This document shows, piece after piece, positions 9,022 through 16,588 of a stretch of DNA of 64,000 nucleotides; positions within the stretch are counted from its first letter, which is position 1, and each line of letters opens with the position of its first letter. The translations under genes were made by a program, and so were the position numbers. A model generated the notes under the pieces. That model ran no database searches. It was not told the DNA's origin and saw only the letters and a program-made list of their open reading frames with translations. The stretch covers positions 1 to 64,000 of the forward strand of contig JAEWCQ010000011.1 of assembly GCA_023390555.1 (NCBI GenBank). Direction: 5' to 3'. Source of the DNA: Bacillota bacterium (GTDB lineage Bacteria > Bacillota > Clostridia > Lachnospirales > Lachnospiraceae).

Positions 9022-9563
9022 TTTTTATCATCATCGGAAATACCTGCGCGGGAAAATCCACATTTATGAATTACGTATTAAATGAGTATCGCCTGGCTCC
9101 GATTAAACAGTATACAACGAGAAAAAAGCGAAATGAAGGGGATCAGGAATATGTGTTTGTTTCACCCTCTGAAATGAAAAAAACAGAGTTTGTTCATCTG
9201 AAAAAATACAACGGTAATTTATACGGGGTCGCAAAAGAGAGTCTGGATGCAGCAGATACCGAATCGAAAATATTGATTACGGATTATGCAACGGCAAGGG
9301 CAATCAAAAAGGAATATCAGGCGGAAATCATTTACCTGTGCACACCGCTTACTGTCCGCCTCAAACGAATATGCAGCAGGGGAAACGGAAGAAATAAGAA
9401 GCGTATATTTCTGGATTTTTTCTATTCCTGGGAGATTTTTTTCGCAGATAAAGTCATTTATAACAATAAGACGATTTTGAATCTGGAAGGCAAAGCGAGG
9501 GATTACTTTGATAAAAAGATGGAACATACCAAAAACACTGATCTATGCGAAGGCAGAGGATGA
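9018..9563 (+). CDS. Guanylate-kinase-like P-loop protein
   Basis: A 181-residue P-loop protein with the Walker A sequence GNTCAGKST at residues 7-15, then KQYTTRKKRNEGDQEYVFVS, which matches the TTRxxRxGExxGxDYxFV region of guanylate kinase. The rest of the nucleotide-binding domain is shorter and more divergent than in true Gmk (about 200 residues), so phosphorylation of GMP is not certain; it may act on another nucleotide or metabolite. The TTG start at 9018 has an ideal AAAGGAGGT site and overlaps the preceding stop. The downstream gene starts inside its 3' end. A second, housekeeping Gmk would be expected elsewhere in the genome. Confidence 0.65.
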   Translation: MIFIIIGNTCAGKSTFMNYVLNEYRLAPIKQYTTRKKRNEGDQEYVFVSPSEMKKTEFVHLKKYNGNLYGVAKESLDAADTESKILITDYATARAIKKEYQAEIIYLCTPLTVRLKRICSRGNGRNKKRIFLDFFYSWEIFFADKVIYNNKTILNLEGKARDYFDKKMEHTKNTDLCEGRG

Positions 9564-10836
9564 AACCTATGGGGCGGATATCTTCAGTGACTATAATCTG
9601 GCATTGTACGATGTCTTCAACGAACAGGTATTGAGAAATCAGACAGTGGAAATATATCTGTTTGATGTGGAAAAACAAACATATGAGCAGCTGTTTACCT
9701 GTAAATTGGGACTCGAAATTCACAGTGTCGAAAACACCGTAACGATTCTCACGGATGAAATGACGAAACAGAGATTAAAAGATGCCGTTGCAAAGGCAGA
9801 ATTGCCGGAATTGAATATTTCAGATGAGGTTGAAAAATTCAATCAGGTAAAACGAAACGCACAGTTAAAAAAATACAAAATTGCTTCGGATCGAATCTTT
9901 CAGGAAAGCTTAAAGGATCGCGTCTGTCAATGGAGAGAGCAGATCTATGAAACGGTAAAGAGGCAAGAGCCTCTATTCCAAACAGCGGAATGTGCCCTGA
10001 CTTTGGATTCTCAAAGGAAAATGGAAAGATTTCTGGAGAGCGGTATCGGGGGTGTGGCAAAAGGAGATGACTGTTTCACGAAATACTGGTATGACAAGTT
10101 TGTATCAAGGATTTACATCGGAAGTCAATTCTGCCTGCTAAAGTCCGGAGGAATCGATACCATGTATCGGATGATAAAAAAATGTTTCGAATTGGGGAAG
10201 CATGTGACGGTGAATACACCGTTTCTGACAGAAAGCAGTCTTTCCGGTGTCAGAGAATTAATTGCGATCATCCATGAGTTGAAGCTGGAAGAGGAATTTA
10301 ACGGGAAGATTGAGATTACCGTGAATGACTATGCCACAATTAAGATTCTGCAGGAGTATCCGGGAATAAAGAAGAATCTGGGTGTTCTGCTGAACCGGAG
10401 ACAAAAAGACCCGAGATTTTCCTATCGGTGGGGCGCAGGAGCCTATCGTGAGATCTATCGGAAAAACGCAATCGCTGCAAATCACGTGGAGCTCTTTGAA
10501 CGTTTTTATGAACAGTTTGAGACAATTGAGTACGAAAACAACGAGATCGGAAACTGCTATGGAAACTTTAAGAATACACTGCATTTTCCGTTGTATCAGA
10601 CGAATACATCCCGTTACTGTCCGATGAATGCGGACTTTGTGAATCATGAATCCGACAGACAGTCTCATGTAAAGGCCTGCGCACAGTATTGTGATGATTA
10701 CTGTTACCAATATGCGGATGAGATGCCGTTGGTTGGCATTGGAAACTCCAATTTCGGTATATGTACGGAGCTCGCAGAGGCAGAGACCGGACTCAGAGAG
10801 GGAAAAATTCATAGACTTGTGTGGGACTTTCTATAG
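9508..10836 (+). CDS. U32 family protein, UbiV-like
   Basis: A 442-residue protein. Its second half (residues about 190-442) resembles the U32 family in the UbiV branch: KIEITVNDYATIKILQEYPG and LGVLLNRRQKDPRFSYRWG match the VNDxG...LxxGxLLNRxxRDPR region of that group. Cysteines in ENNEIGNC, RYCPM and ACAQYCDDYC could ligate an iron-sulfur cluster. The first 180 residues have no family I recognise. The start is set at TTG 9508, preceded by GCGAGGGA; this overlaps the previous gene by 56 bases, and no later ATG keeps the full domain. UbiU/UbiV proteins perform oxygen-independent hydroxylation in quinone synthesis; a related role here is inference. Confidence 0.65.
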   Translation: MIKRWNIPKTLIYAKAEDETYGADIFSDYNLALYDVFNEQVLRNQTVEIYLFDVEKQTYEQLFTCKLGLEIHSVENTVTILTDEMTKQRLKDAVAKAELPELNISDEVEKFNQVKRNAQLKKYKIASDRIFQESLKDRVCQWREQIYETVKRQEPLFQTAECALTLDSQRKMERFLESGIGGVAKGDDCFTKYWYDKFVSRIYIGSQFCLLKSGGIDTMYRMIKKCFELGKHVTVNTPFLTESSLSGVRELIAIIHELKLEEEFNGKIEITVNDYATIKILQEYPGIKKNLGVLLNRRQKDPRFSYRWGAGAYREIYRKNAIAANHVELFERFYEQFETIEYENNEIGNCYGNFKNTLHFPLYQTNTSRYCPMNADFVNHESDRQSHVKACAQYCDDYCYQYADEMPLVGIGNSNFGICTELAEAETGLREGKIHRLVWDFL

Positions 10837-10851
10837 CAGGGGAGGTGTAGT

Positions 10852-11832
10852 ATGAAATTAGTTACGCCATTAACGGATATCAAAGATTTTCAGGTGTTGC
10901 GGGAAAGCGGGGCGGATGAATTTTATCTGGGATATATTCCCTATAGCTGGCTTGGAAAATATTTCAATCATCTGCCGCTCAACGGGAGAGAACGGATGTA
11001 TGCGGACTTCAGTTTTCATTCGAGCAGCAGCATTAAGAAACTGCGGGAAATTTCGGACGGGGTGGAGCTGTATATTACTCTGAATGCCCATTATTATAAC
11101 GAAGAGGCATATCAGGAGATCCTTACGCTGGTAGACTGCCTGTATGAACTGGATTATAAAAAGTTCATTGTTGCAGATTACAATCTGATTCTGCTGCTTT
11201 CCCACAGATATGAGGGCATGGAACTGGCAATCAGTGGGGATATGGGACTGTTTAATTCCCTTGCGCTGGAGTATGTGGCCGACCAGCACGTAAAAAGGAT
11301 GATTTTTCCGCGGAAGACGCCGTTGGCGGAAATGAGGCAGATGATAAAGAATACGAAAAAATATAATCTGGAGTACGAAGCATTTGCCCTGAATGAGCTG
11401 TGCTATTTTTCCGGCGCATTTTGCAATGCATATCACTGTGATGAACTGTTACGCATCTGCAGGCTGCCAAAGAAACTCGTGGCACAGAATGGAACCGTGA
11501 TGAAGGAAGAGAATTTTCAAAAGAGGCAGAGCAATCTGTCTTCCAATACGGATACGGAGGCCTATGTTCTGGGGAAATCCGGGTGCGGACTGTGCAAGAT
11601 CAAAGAAATGCAAAGCATCGGGGTTACGCATTTAAAACTGGTTGGGAGAGGAAAGAAGACCGGACATCTGATTCAGGACATCAAAATCATGAAAGAGCTG
11701 ATGAATTCCGAAATTACACGCAGCAGTGAATTTGAGGACTATGTCAGGAAAGCGGTCTATCAGAATCATTGTCCGAAAGACTGTTATTATGTGGACCGAA
11801 ATCTTTCCTTATCATGGGGGATATCGGAATGA
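10852..11832 (+). CDS. U32 family protein, UbiU-like
   Basis: This 326-residue protein has the U32 TIM-barrel pattern: KLVTPLTDIKDFQVLRESGADEFYLG at the N-terminus, and near residues 176-192 the cysteine segment ALNELCYFSGAFCNAYHC, with the C-X6-C pair typical of U32 iron-sulfur ligands, followed by SGCGLCKIKEM and THLKLVGRG. It sits directly after the UbiV-like gene (15 bases, with GGGGAGGTG ribosome binding site), as ubiU and ubiV pair in quinone operons. No ubiquinone or menaquinone genes are nearby, and it lacks peptidase features beyond the family name. I infer an O2-independent oxidation or hydroxylation partner in this pathway. Confidence 0.75.
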   Translation: MKLVTPLTDIKDFQVLRESGADEFYLGYIPYSWLGKYFNHLPLNGRERMYADFSFHSSSSIKKLREISDGVELYITLNAHYYNEEAYQEILTLVDCLYELDYKKFIVADYNLILLLSHRYEGMELAISGDMGLFNSLALEYVADQHVKRMIFPRKTPLAEMRQMIKNTKKYNLEYEAFALNELCYFSGAFCNAYHCDELLRICRLPKKLVAQNGTVMKEENFQKRQSNLSSNTDTEAYVLGKSGCGLCKIKEMQSIGVTHLKLVGRGKKTGHLIQDIKIMKELMNSEITRSSEFEDYVRKAVYQNHCPKDCYYVDRNLSLSWGISE

Positions 11833-12416
11833 ATGATAAGAATCTTGTTTTTCATTATTTCAAAAGAAAGGTCAGAGATCCAAAGTTATACCAGCATTCC
11901 ATCCGTGTTGCGGAGGTCGCCTATCATATCGGAAAATATCTGGATGTGGATGAAGACAGGGCCTATTGCTACGGATTGCTTCATGATATTGGGAAAACGA
12001 GCGGAAGCAGCGGGCTCAGACATACTTACGCAGGATATAAGCAGCTGTGTAATTTAAATATCATCGACCGGCCGGATATCTGTCTGACGCACTCCTTTCC
12101 CCTGAAGAACGCAGCGTCGTATATGGGGGAAAATGACTGTACGGAAGAAGAATATGGCTTTGTGAAAAATTACATTGACAATTGTGAATACAGTCTGTTT
12201 GACAGGATCATTCAGCTTGCAGATGCAATTGCAGGCGCTGAAGGCTGTATGATCCTTGAAATCAGCATGGTGAAAGTTGCGCTCAAATATAAGGTGAACG
12301 ATTACACCATTGATTCCTGGAAGGAATATTTCAGAATCTACGATGATATTGAAAAATTGCTGGGGAACAATGTTTATTCTGTGTTAAATCAGAAAGTGCA
12401 GGGATATAACAGCTGA
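11829..12416 (+). CDS. HD-domain phosphohydrolase
   Basis: A 195-residue HD-superfamily protein. The metal ligands are visible as the His of YQHSIRVAEVAY (about residue 22), the HD pair in LLHDIGKTSG (about residue 50), later His residues in RHTYAGYKQL and THSFPLK, and a last Asp in IIQLADAIAGAEG. The layout resembles metal-dependent phosphohydrolases of the YqeK/HDIG type. The ATG at 11829 overlaps the stop of the UbiU-like gene by 4 bases and follows GGGGGA; an ATG at 11814 is a second option. Its substrate is probably a phosphorylated or nucleotidylated intermediate, by context only. Confidence 0.75.
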   Translation: MNDKNLVFHYFKRKVRDPKLYQHSIRVAEVAYHIGKYLDVDEDRAYCYGLLHDIGKTSGSSGLRHTYAGYKQLCNLNIIDRPDICLTHSFPLKNAASYMGENDCTEEEYGFVKNYIDNCEYSLFDRIIQLADAIAGAEGCMILEISMVKVALKYKVNDYTIDSWKEYFRIYDDIEKLLGNNVYSVLNQKVQGYNS

Positions 12417-12461
12417 GTTGTCCCGGGTTTTATCCGGATGACAAAAAGAGAGGAGAATCGT

Positions 12462-14105
12462 ATGATTCTAAATTACTTTGATACAAAGATTCTGGTTGAT
12501 ACCAAAAGAAATGGTGCACTGGAAGAACTGATAAGCGAAAAATACTGTCCTGTCATTCAAATGGAAGAGGGTGGTAAAGCGGACAAAAGCGTGGAATTCT
12601 CTGTCGAGCTACGCATCTGTGAAGACCGGCTGTTTGAGCTGGATACGCTGTTTCGGCGGAGAATCATCCATGGGGGAGTAAAAAAAGACTACTATCTGAC
12701 CGGACTCGAAAAGATGGAGGACTGCTTTCGAAAGGTATATGTGGATTCCTGTCAGGTGTGTGTTTTGAGTGATATGCAAAAAAAAGAGGTAGTTTTGCAG
12801 GGCCGGGATCTTTCATCCGTATTTAAAATCTTTGATCTGGTCATCATTGAGCTGTTCTACCGCAGCAGAGAAATCAAAAACGGCAGCTTCCATTTTCATG
12901 CATCTGCAATTGCGGATGAAAATCAAAACGGCACAATATTCATTGGAGATAAAAATGCCGGGAAAACCACGTTTCTGTTTGAATCCGTCCTGCAAAGAGG
13001 CTTTCACTACGTCTGTAATGACAACTGTTTTGTAGAGTATGGAAAAAACAGAAGTATTGCGCTGGTTCCGTGGTTTGAAGATATCAAGGTAAAATTGAAA
13101 ACGCTGGAACAGTATCATAGGAACATGGAGTGTACGACGGGCTGCGAAATCTCGCCGGACGGAGAAAAAGTATTTCTGCCCCTGGCAAATGGAATTCGGA
13201 ATCTGCAATTGAATTATGCGGGTACCGTGCAGTTAAAAAGAATTGTGATCTTGAATTATGCGCCGGGAGAGAGCCGGATTGAAATAGGATGGCAGAGTGC
13301 ACGGGCGGAGGAGATTTATCATAATGTGAAAATCCCCCACGATCTGGAGCATTATGAGTTCCTTGGACTGTTTGATGAATTTGACAATGACAGATTTGAC
13401 CGGCTGCAGGAGATGATCGGGCATCTTGGAGAAGAAATCGAAGTGCTGAAGGTATCATATGATATCCATACCATGGAATCCATTTTTGATCAGCTTTTTG
13501 AAAAAATACAAGAAAGAAACGGCAGAATCAGCAGCCGAGAGGAGAAACGCGATATGATAGAAAAAGAATTGAAAGTTATTTTGTCGGAAGAACAGTATGA
13601 AACGATAAAGGCCATATTTCACTGGGATACCGATGTCTGTCAGACAAATTACTACTACAGGGATACCGAGGATCTGTCTGAAAATAACGGGATTACAATA
13701 CGGATACGCGAAAAGCAGGGGAGATATCTGTTACAGGTGAAAGTACCGGTGTCGGAACAGGGATCTTTGCATATCAAAAAAGAATTTGAGAAAGAGGTGA
13801 AAGGGATTGCGGATACGATTTCGGGATCGGACCTGACAGAGCTGACAGAGCTTACATTTTCGGATGCGCATTTCGTTGGGGAACTGGTGACGCAGCGGAG
13901 GACCTGCAATGCCTATGAAGGGATAGAAATCTGTCTGGACAGAAGCTGTTATTTCGGACAGACCGATTATGAATTGGAGATCGAATACACGCAGGAATAT
14001 CCACGGGAAGTAGTTCAGATTCTGACGGAGGCGGGAATTCATTTTGAACATGCGGTTGTGGGAAAATACTCCCGGTTTTTAAACGCTTATATTGCGCAGA
14101 GATAG
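12462..14105 (+). CDS. HPr-kinase-like domain fused to a CYTH domain
   Basis: A 547-residue two-domain protein. Residues about 130-330 look like the HPr kinase-like P-loop fold seen in natural-product clusters: FHASAIADENQNG, then the Walker A loop GDKNAGKTTF at 162-171 and VCNDNCFV. Residues 365-547 form a CYTH (triphosphate tunnel metalloenzyme) domain, with the signature E367-x-E369-x-K371, repeated basic strands (TIRIREKQGRYLLQVK), EKEVKG and DYELEIEY. CYTH enzymes bind triphosphates or polyphosphate. The fusion is not one I know. The ATG at 12462 has GAGGAG upstream and is preferred over 12438. The next gene begins 12 bases after the stop. Confidence 0.7.
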   Translation: MILNYFDTKILVDTKRNGALEELISEKYCPVIQMEEGGKADKSVEFSVELRICEDRLFELDTLFRRRIIHGGVKKDYYLTGLEKMEDCFRKVYVDSCQVCVLSDMQKKEVVLQGRDLSSVFKIFDLVIIELFYRSREIKNGSFHFHASAIADENQNGTIFIGDKNAGKTTFLFESVLQRGFHYVCNDNCFVEYGKNRSIALVPWFEDIKVKLKTLEQYHRNMECTTGCEISPDGEKVFLPLANGIRNLQLNYAGTVQLKRIVILNYAPGESRIEIGWQSARAEEIYHNVKIPHDLEHYEFLGLFDEFDNDRFDRLQEMIGHLGEEIEVLKVSYDIHTMESIFDQLFEKIQERNGRISSREEKRDMIEKELKVILSEEQYETIKAIFHWDTDVCQTNYYYRDTEDLSENNGITIRIREKQGRYLLQVKVPVSEQGSLHIKKEFEKEVKGIADTISGSDLTELTELTFSDAHFVGELVTQRRTCNAYEGIEICLDRSCYFGQTDYELEIEYTQEYPREVVQILTEAGIHFEHAVVGKYSRFLNAYIAQR

Positions 14106-14117
14106 AAAGGAGAAAAC

Positions 14118-15161
14118 ATGGAGAAAGAGCAGGAACTGATCTTAAAAGCAGTGTTAATTGACAAATCGGAAGAACAGGTGCGGGAAATCTGCACTCTGCT
14201 GGAACAGAGGCTGGATTGGTTTTTTATTGGAGGTGTTCTTCTGAATCACAGATTAAGCGGCTACTTTTATAACGGTCTGACAAAAAGGCAGCAGGAAAAA
14301 TTACCGGGAGAATTGAGGGCCAATCTGAAACTGATTGTGGAAGCACAAAAAGAAAAACAGAAAAGACTGATTCCGGAACTGAAAGAAGTCAATCAGATAC
14401 TGACAGAAAGCGGTATCCGCTTTGCGGCATTAAAGGGAGCGGTCTTTGGTGCCTGTCTGTATCATATGGGAGACAGGCGTTCGAATGATATAGACTTGCT
14501 GGTCTTTGAAGAAGATCTTGACAAACTGGATACGGAATTAAGAAAAGCCGGTTTTATACAGACGAACATGTCGGATGGACCGATTCAGGAGGCGACCAAA
14601 AGGGAAAAACTGATCCAGCGGATGAATTATCATGATCTGGTTCCCTATTTGCGGAAACTGGACGATGATTACCTGGCGCTGGATATCAATTTCTTATTCG
14701 ACGGAAAAGAGAATCTGATCGACCGGGAAATTCATGAATATGGAACCAGACTCTATCAGGGGGAAGATTATGAGATTTTGGGACTGCCGGTTGAAACAAA
14801 TCTGGCATTTTTGTGTGCACATTTTTACCGGGAGGCGAGCAACACGATATGGACAAGTGGTAAACGCGATGTTCTCTTATATAAAATCGTGGATATCATG
14901 AATTTCATCCGGAAATTCCGCGGTGAGATTGCTGTTCCGGAATGGACTGCACTGATGCGGAAACTGAAGCTTGATCAAAAATGCTATCTCACGTTTCATG
15001 CCTTGTCTGAATTTTATTCGGATCCGTTTATTGACAGCGTTCTTGCAGAACTGGATGTTCCGGACGACGCCTTCCTGAAGCAGATCTATGATCCGCAGCA
15101 GAAATGCAATATTGAGCGAAACGGTACTTTTCGGGAAGCAGCATTTGATGGAATATCATAG
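14118..15161 (+). CDS. Nucleotidyltransferase family protein (NTP_transf_5 type)
   Basis: A 347-residue protein of the MNT-like nucleotidyltransferase family known as NTP_transf_5 (PF14907-like). The signature is clear: FAALKGAVFGACLYHMGDR followed by RSNDIDLLV with the Asp-x-Asp metal pair, near residues 97-124. Further blocks LALDINFLFDG and FLCAHFYREA are also typical. Members occur beside RiPP, lasso-peptide and polysaccharide genes together with HPr-kinase-like proteins, as here, but their chemistry is mostly unknown. It follows the HPr-kinase/CYTH gene by 12 bases with an AAAGGAG site. A second copy of this domain sits at 22111. Confidence 0.75.
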   Translation: MEKEQELILKAVLIDKSEEQVREICTLLEQRLDWFFIGGVLLNHRLSGYFYNGLTKRQQEKLPGELRANLKLIVEAQKEKQKRLIPELKEVNQILTESGIRFAALKGAVFGACLYHMGDRRSNDIDLLVFEEDLDKLDTELRKAGFIQTNMSDGPIQEATKREKLIQRMNYHDLVPYLRKLDDDYLALDINFLFDGKENLIDREIHEYGTRLYQGEDYEILGLPVETNLAFLCAHFYREASNTIWTSGKRDVLLYKIVDIMNFIRKFRGEIAVPEWTALMRKLKLDQKCYLTFHALSEFYSDPFIDSVLAELDVPDDAFLKQIYDPQQKCNIERNGTFREAAFDGIS

Positions 15162-15173
15162 GATGGTGGAAAC

Positions 15174-16310
15174 ATGGAACATGTACTCAGTCTGAGATTA
15201 GAAAAAAATCTGGATGAAAAAGAGTTTCGAAAGTGTATCGGATTCCTTTCGGAGGCGATTCGATCTTTTCGAATCGAAGATGGGATTTTGACCGTGGAGA
15301 CAGATGCTACGGAAGATTCGGATACGTTGCGGACAAAAATAGAAACTGCTGAGAAGAAGTTTCTGTCATCGAAACACAATCGAATCTTATTTGAGTATCG
15401 GGCAGAAAAGGCATATCGCAGTCCGGCCGAGCTGACCAGCATCTGTTTTATGGATGAGGGGATGATCGCATTGGAACAAAAATCACTTTTTCTGTTTGAG
15501 TATTTTGATCACAGATTTCGGGAAATCGCCTTGGGGCTGGAAGCGGAGTGTGTAGAGAAAAAGTATCCGGTGCTCCTGCCCCGGGAGAAATATGCCATGA
15601 CCGGATATCTGAAAAATTCACCGCAGTATGCAATGTTTTGCAGTTCCCCGCATGAGGATCTGACCTTTTTGGAAGGATTGGAGATAAAAACAAAGGAGGG
15701 AAGATTAAGTGAACTCCTGAATCAGCCGGATTATGCGCTTTCTCCTTCCGCATGTTTTCATACCTACATAGAATTGCAGAATCAGGTGCTGGATTCAAAC
15801 AGGGTCGTCACGTTTGTCCAGAGTGTGTTTCGAAATGAAGGGAGATTTAATTTCGGAGAATTTGGAAGGTTAAGGGATTATCACGTGAGAGAGATTGTTC
15901 TGATCGGCGGGGAAGCATTTGTCTGCGCAAAACGACTGGCGGTACTTGAGAGAATCAAAGACTTGCTTTCTGAACTGGATCTGAGCGGGGATATTGCAGT
16001 TGCATGCGATCCGTTTATCCTGCCAAAAATGCAGAGGTATAAAAAAATGCAGCTGTCGGAGGAAAGCAAATATGAAGTGCATTTAAACTATAAAAAAGAA
16101 GAGCAGGTATCCGTGGCTTCGCTGAATCTTCATGGAAATGCATTTACATTCCCGTTTCATATTGGAATAAAGAATATTGCAAGTCCGGTTACAGGCTGTG
16201 TGGGATTTGGTCTGGAACGCTGGGTATTGGCGTTTCTGGCACAATATGGAGAAGAAGAAAGCCGCTGGCCGGCAACAGTGAAAGAGAGGTATCAGGAATG
16301 GATGAATTAA
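15174..16310 (+). CDS. Amino acid:[carrier protein] ligase, class II aaRS-like
   Basis: A 378-residue protein with the catalytic core of class II aminoacyl-tRNA synthetases but no tRNA-binding domain. Motif 2 is FRNEGRF with a following loop to VREIVLIG (about residues 223-246); motif 3 is VGFGLERWVLAFL near residues 343-356. The size and the absence of an anticodon or coiled-coil arm match the seryl-tRNA-synthetase homologues that adenylate an amino acid and load it on a carrier protein. The carrier protein gene overlaps its 3' end by 13 bases, which strongly supports this. Which amino acid it uses (Gly, Ala or other) cannot be read. ATG at 15174 with a GGTGGA site. Confidence 0.8.
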   Translation: MEHVLSLRLEKNLDEKEFRKCIGFLSEAIRSFRIEDGILTVETDATEDSDTLRTKIETAEKKFLSSKHNRILFEYRAEKAYRSPAELTSICFMDEGMIALEQKSLFLFEYFDHRFREIALGLEAECVEKKYPVLLPREKYAMTGYLKNSPQYAMFCSSPHEDLTFLEGLEIKTKEGRLSELLNQPDYALSPSACFHTYIELQNQVLDSNRVVTFVQSVFRNEGRFNFGEFGRLRDYHVREIVLIGGEAFVCAKRLAVLERIKDLLSELDLSGDIAVACDPFILPKMQRYKKMQLSEESKYEVHLNYKKEEQVSVASLNLHGNAFTFPFHIGIKNIASPVTGCVGFGLERWVLAFLAQYGEEESRWPATVKERYQEWMN

Positions 16311-16573
16311 CGGAAGCCGTATTGCAGTGCTGTACAACGGTCAGGAAGGAAAATGGAATTGCCGAGGAACCCGATCTTAGCACACAGCTGACGAGAGAAA
16401 ACGGGATTGACTCCATGGGAATCGTAAATCTGGTCATTGAACTGGAGGAAGCGCTTGAAATCGACCTCGATCAGTACCTGGCACGAATCCGGGGCAGCCG
16501 CACGGTCAGTGAGCTGATATCGGTAATCCGGGAGGCGGCAGAAAAAGAAAACGGAAAGGAACGTGCGCAATAG
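16298..16573 (+). CDS. Acyl/aminoacyl carrier protein
   Basis: A 91-residue carrier protein. The phosphopantetheine attachment site is ENGIDSMGIVNLVIELEE with Ser39 in the DSxxxxxL pattern, followed by the acidic helix II and a third helix (SRTVSELISVI). The start lies within the 3' end of the amino acid ligase gene, so the two are translationally coupled and the ligase is the obvious loading enzyme. Activation would need a phosphopantetheinyl transferase, for which the Sfp-like gene at 1349 is a candidate. It probably presents a thioester-bound amino acid to the next gene product, a BtrH-like protein. Confidence 0.88.
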   Translation: MDELTEAVLQCCTTVRKENGIAEEPDLSTQLTRENGIDSMGIVNLVIELEEALEIDLDQYLARIRGSRTVSELISVIREAAEKENGKERAQ

Positions 16574-16588
16574 CATATATGGTTGATT

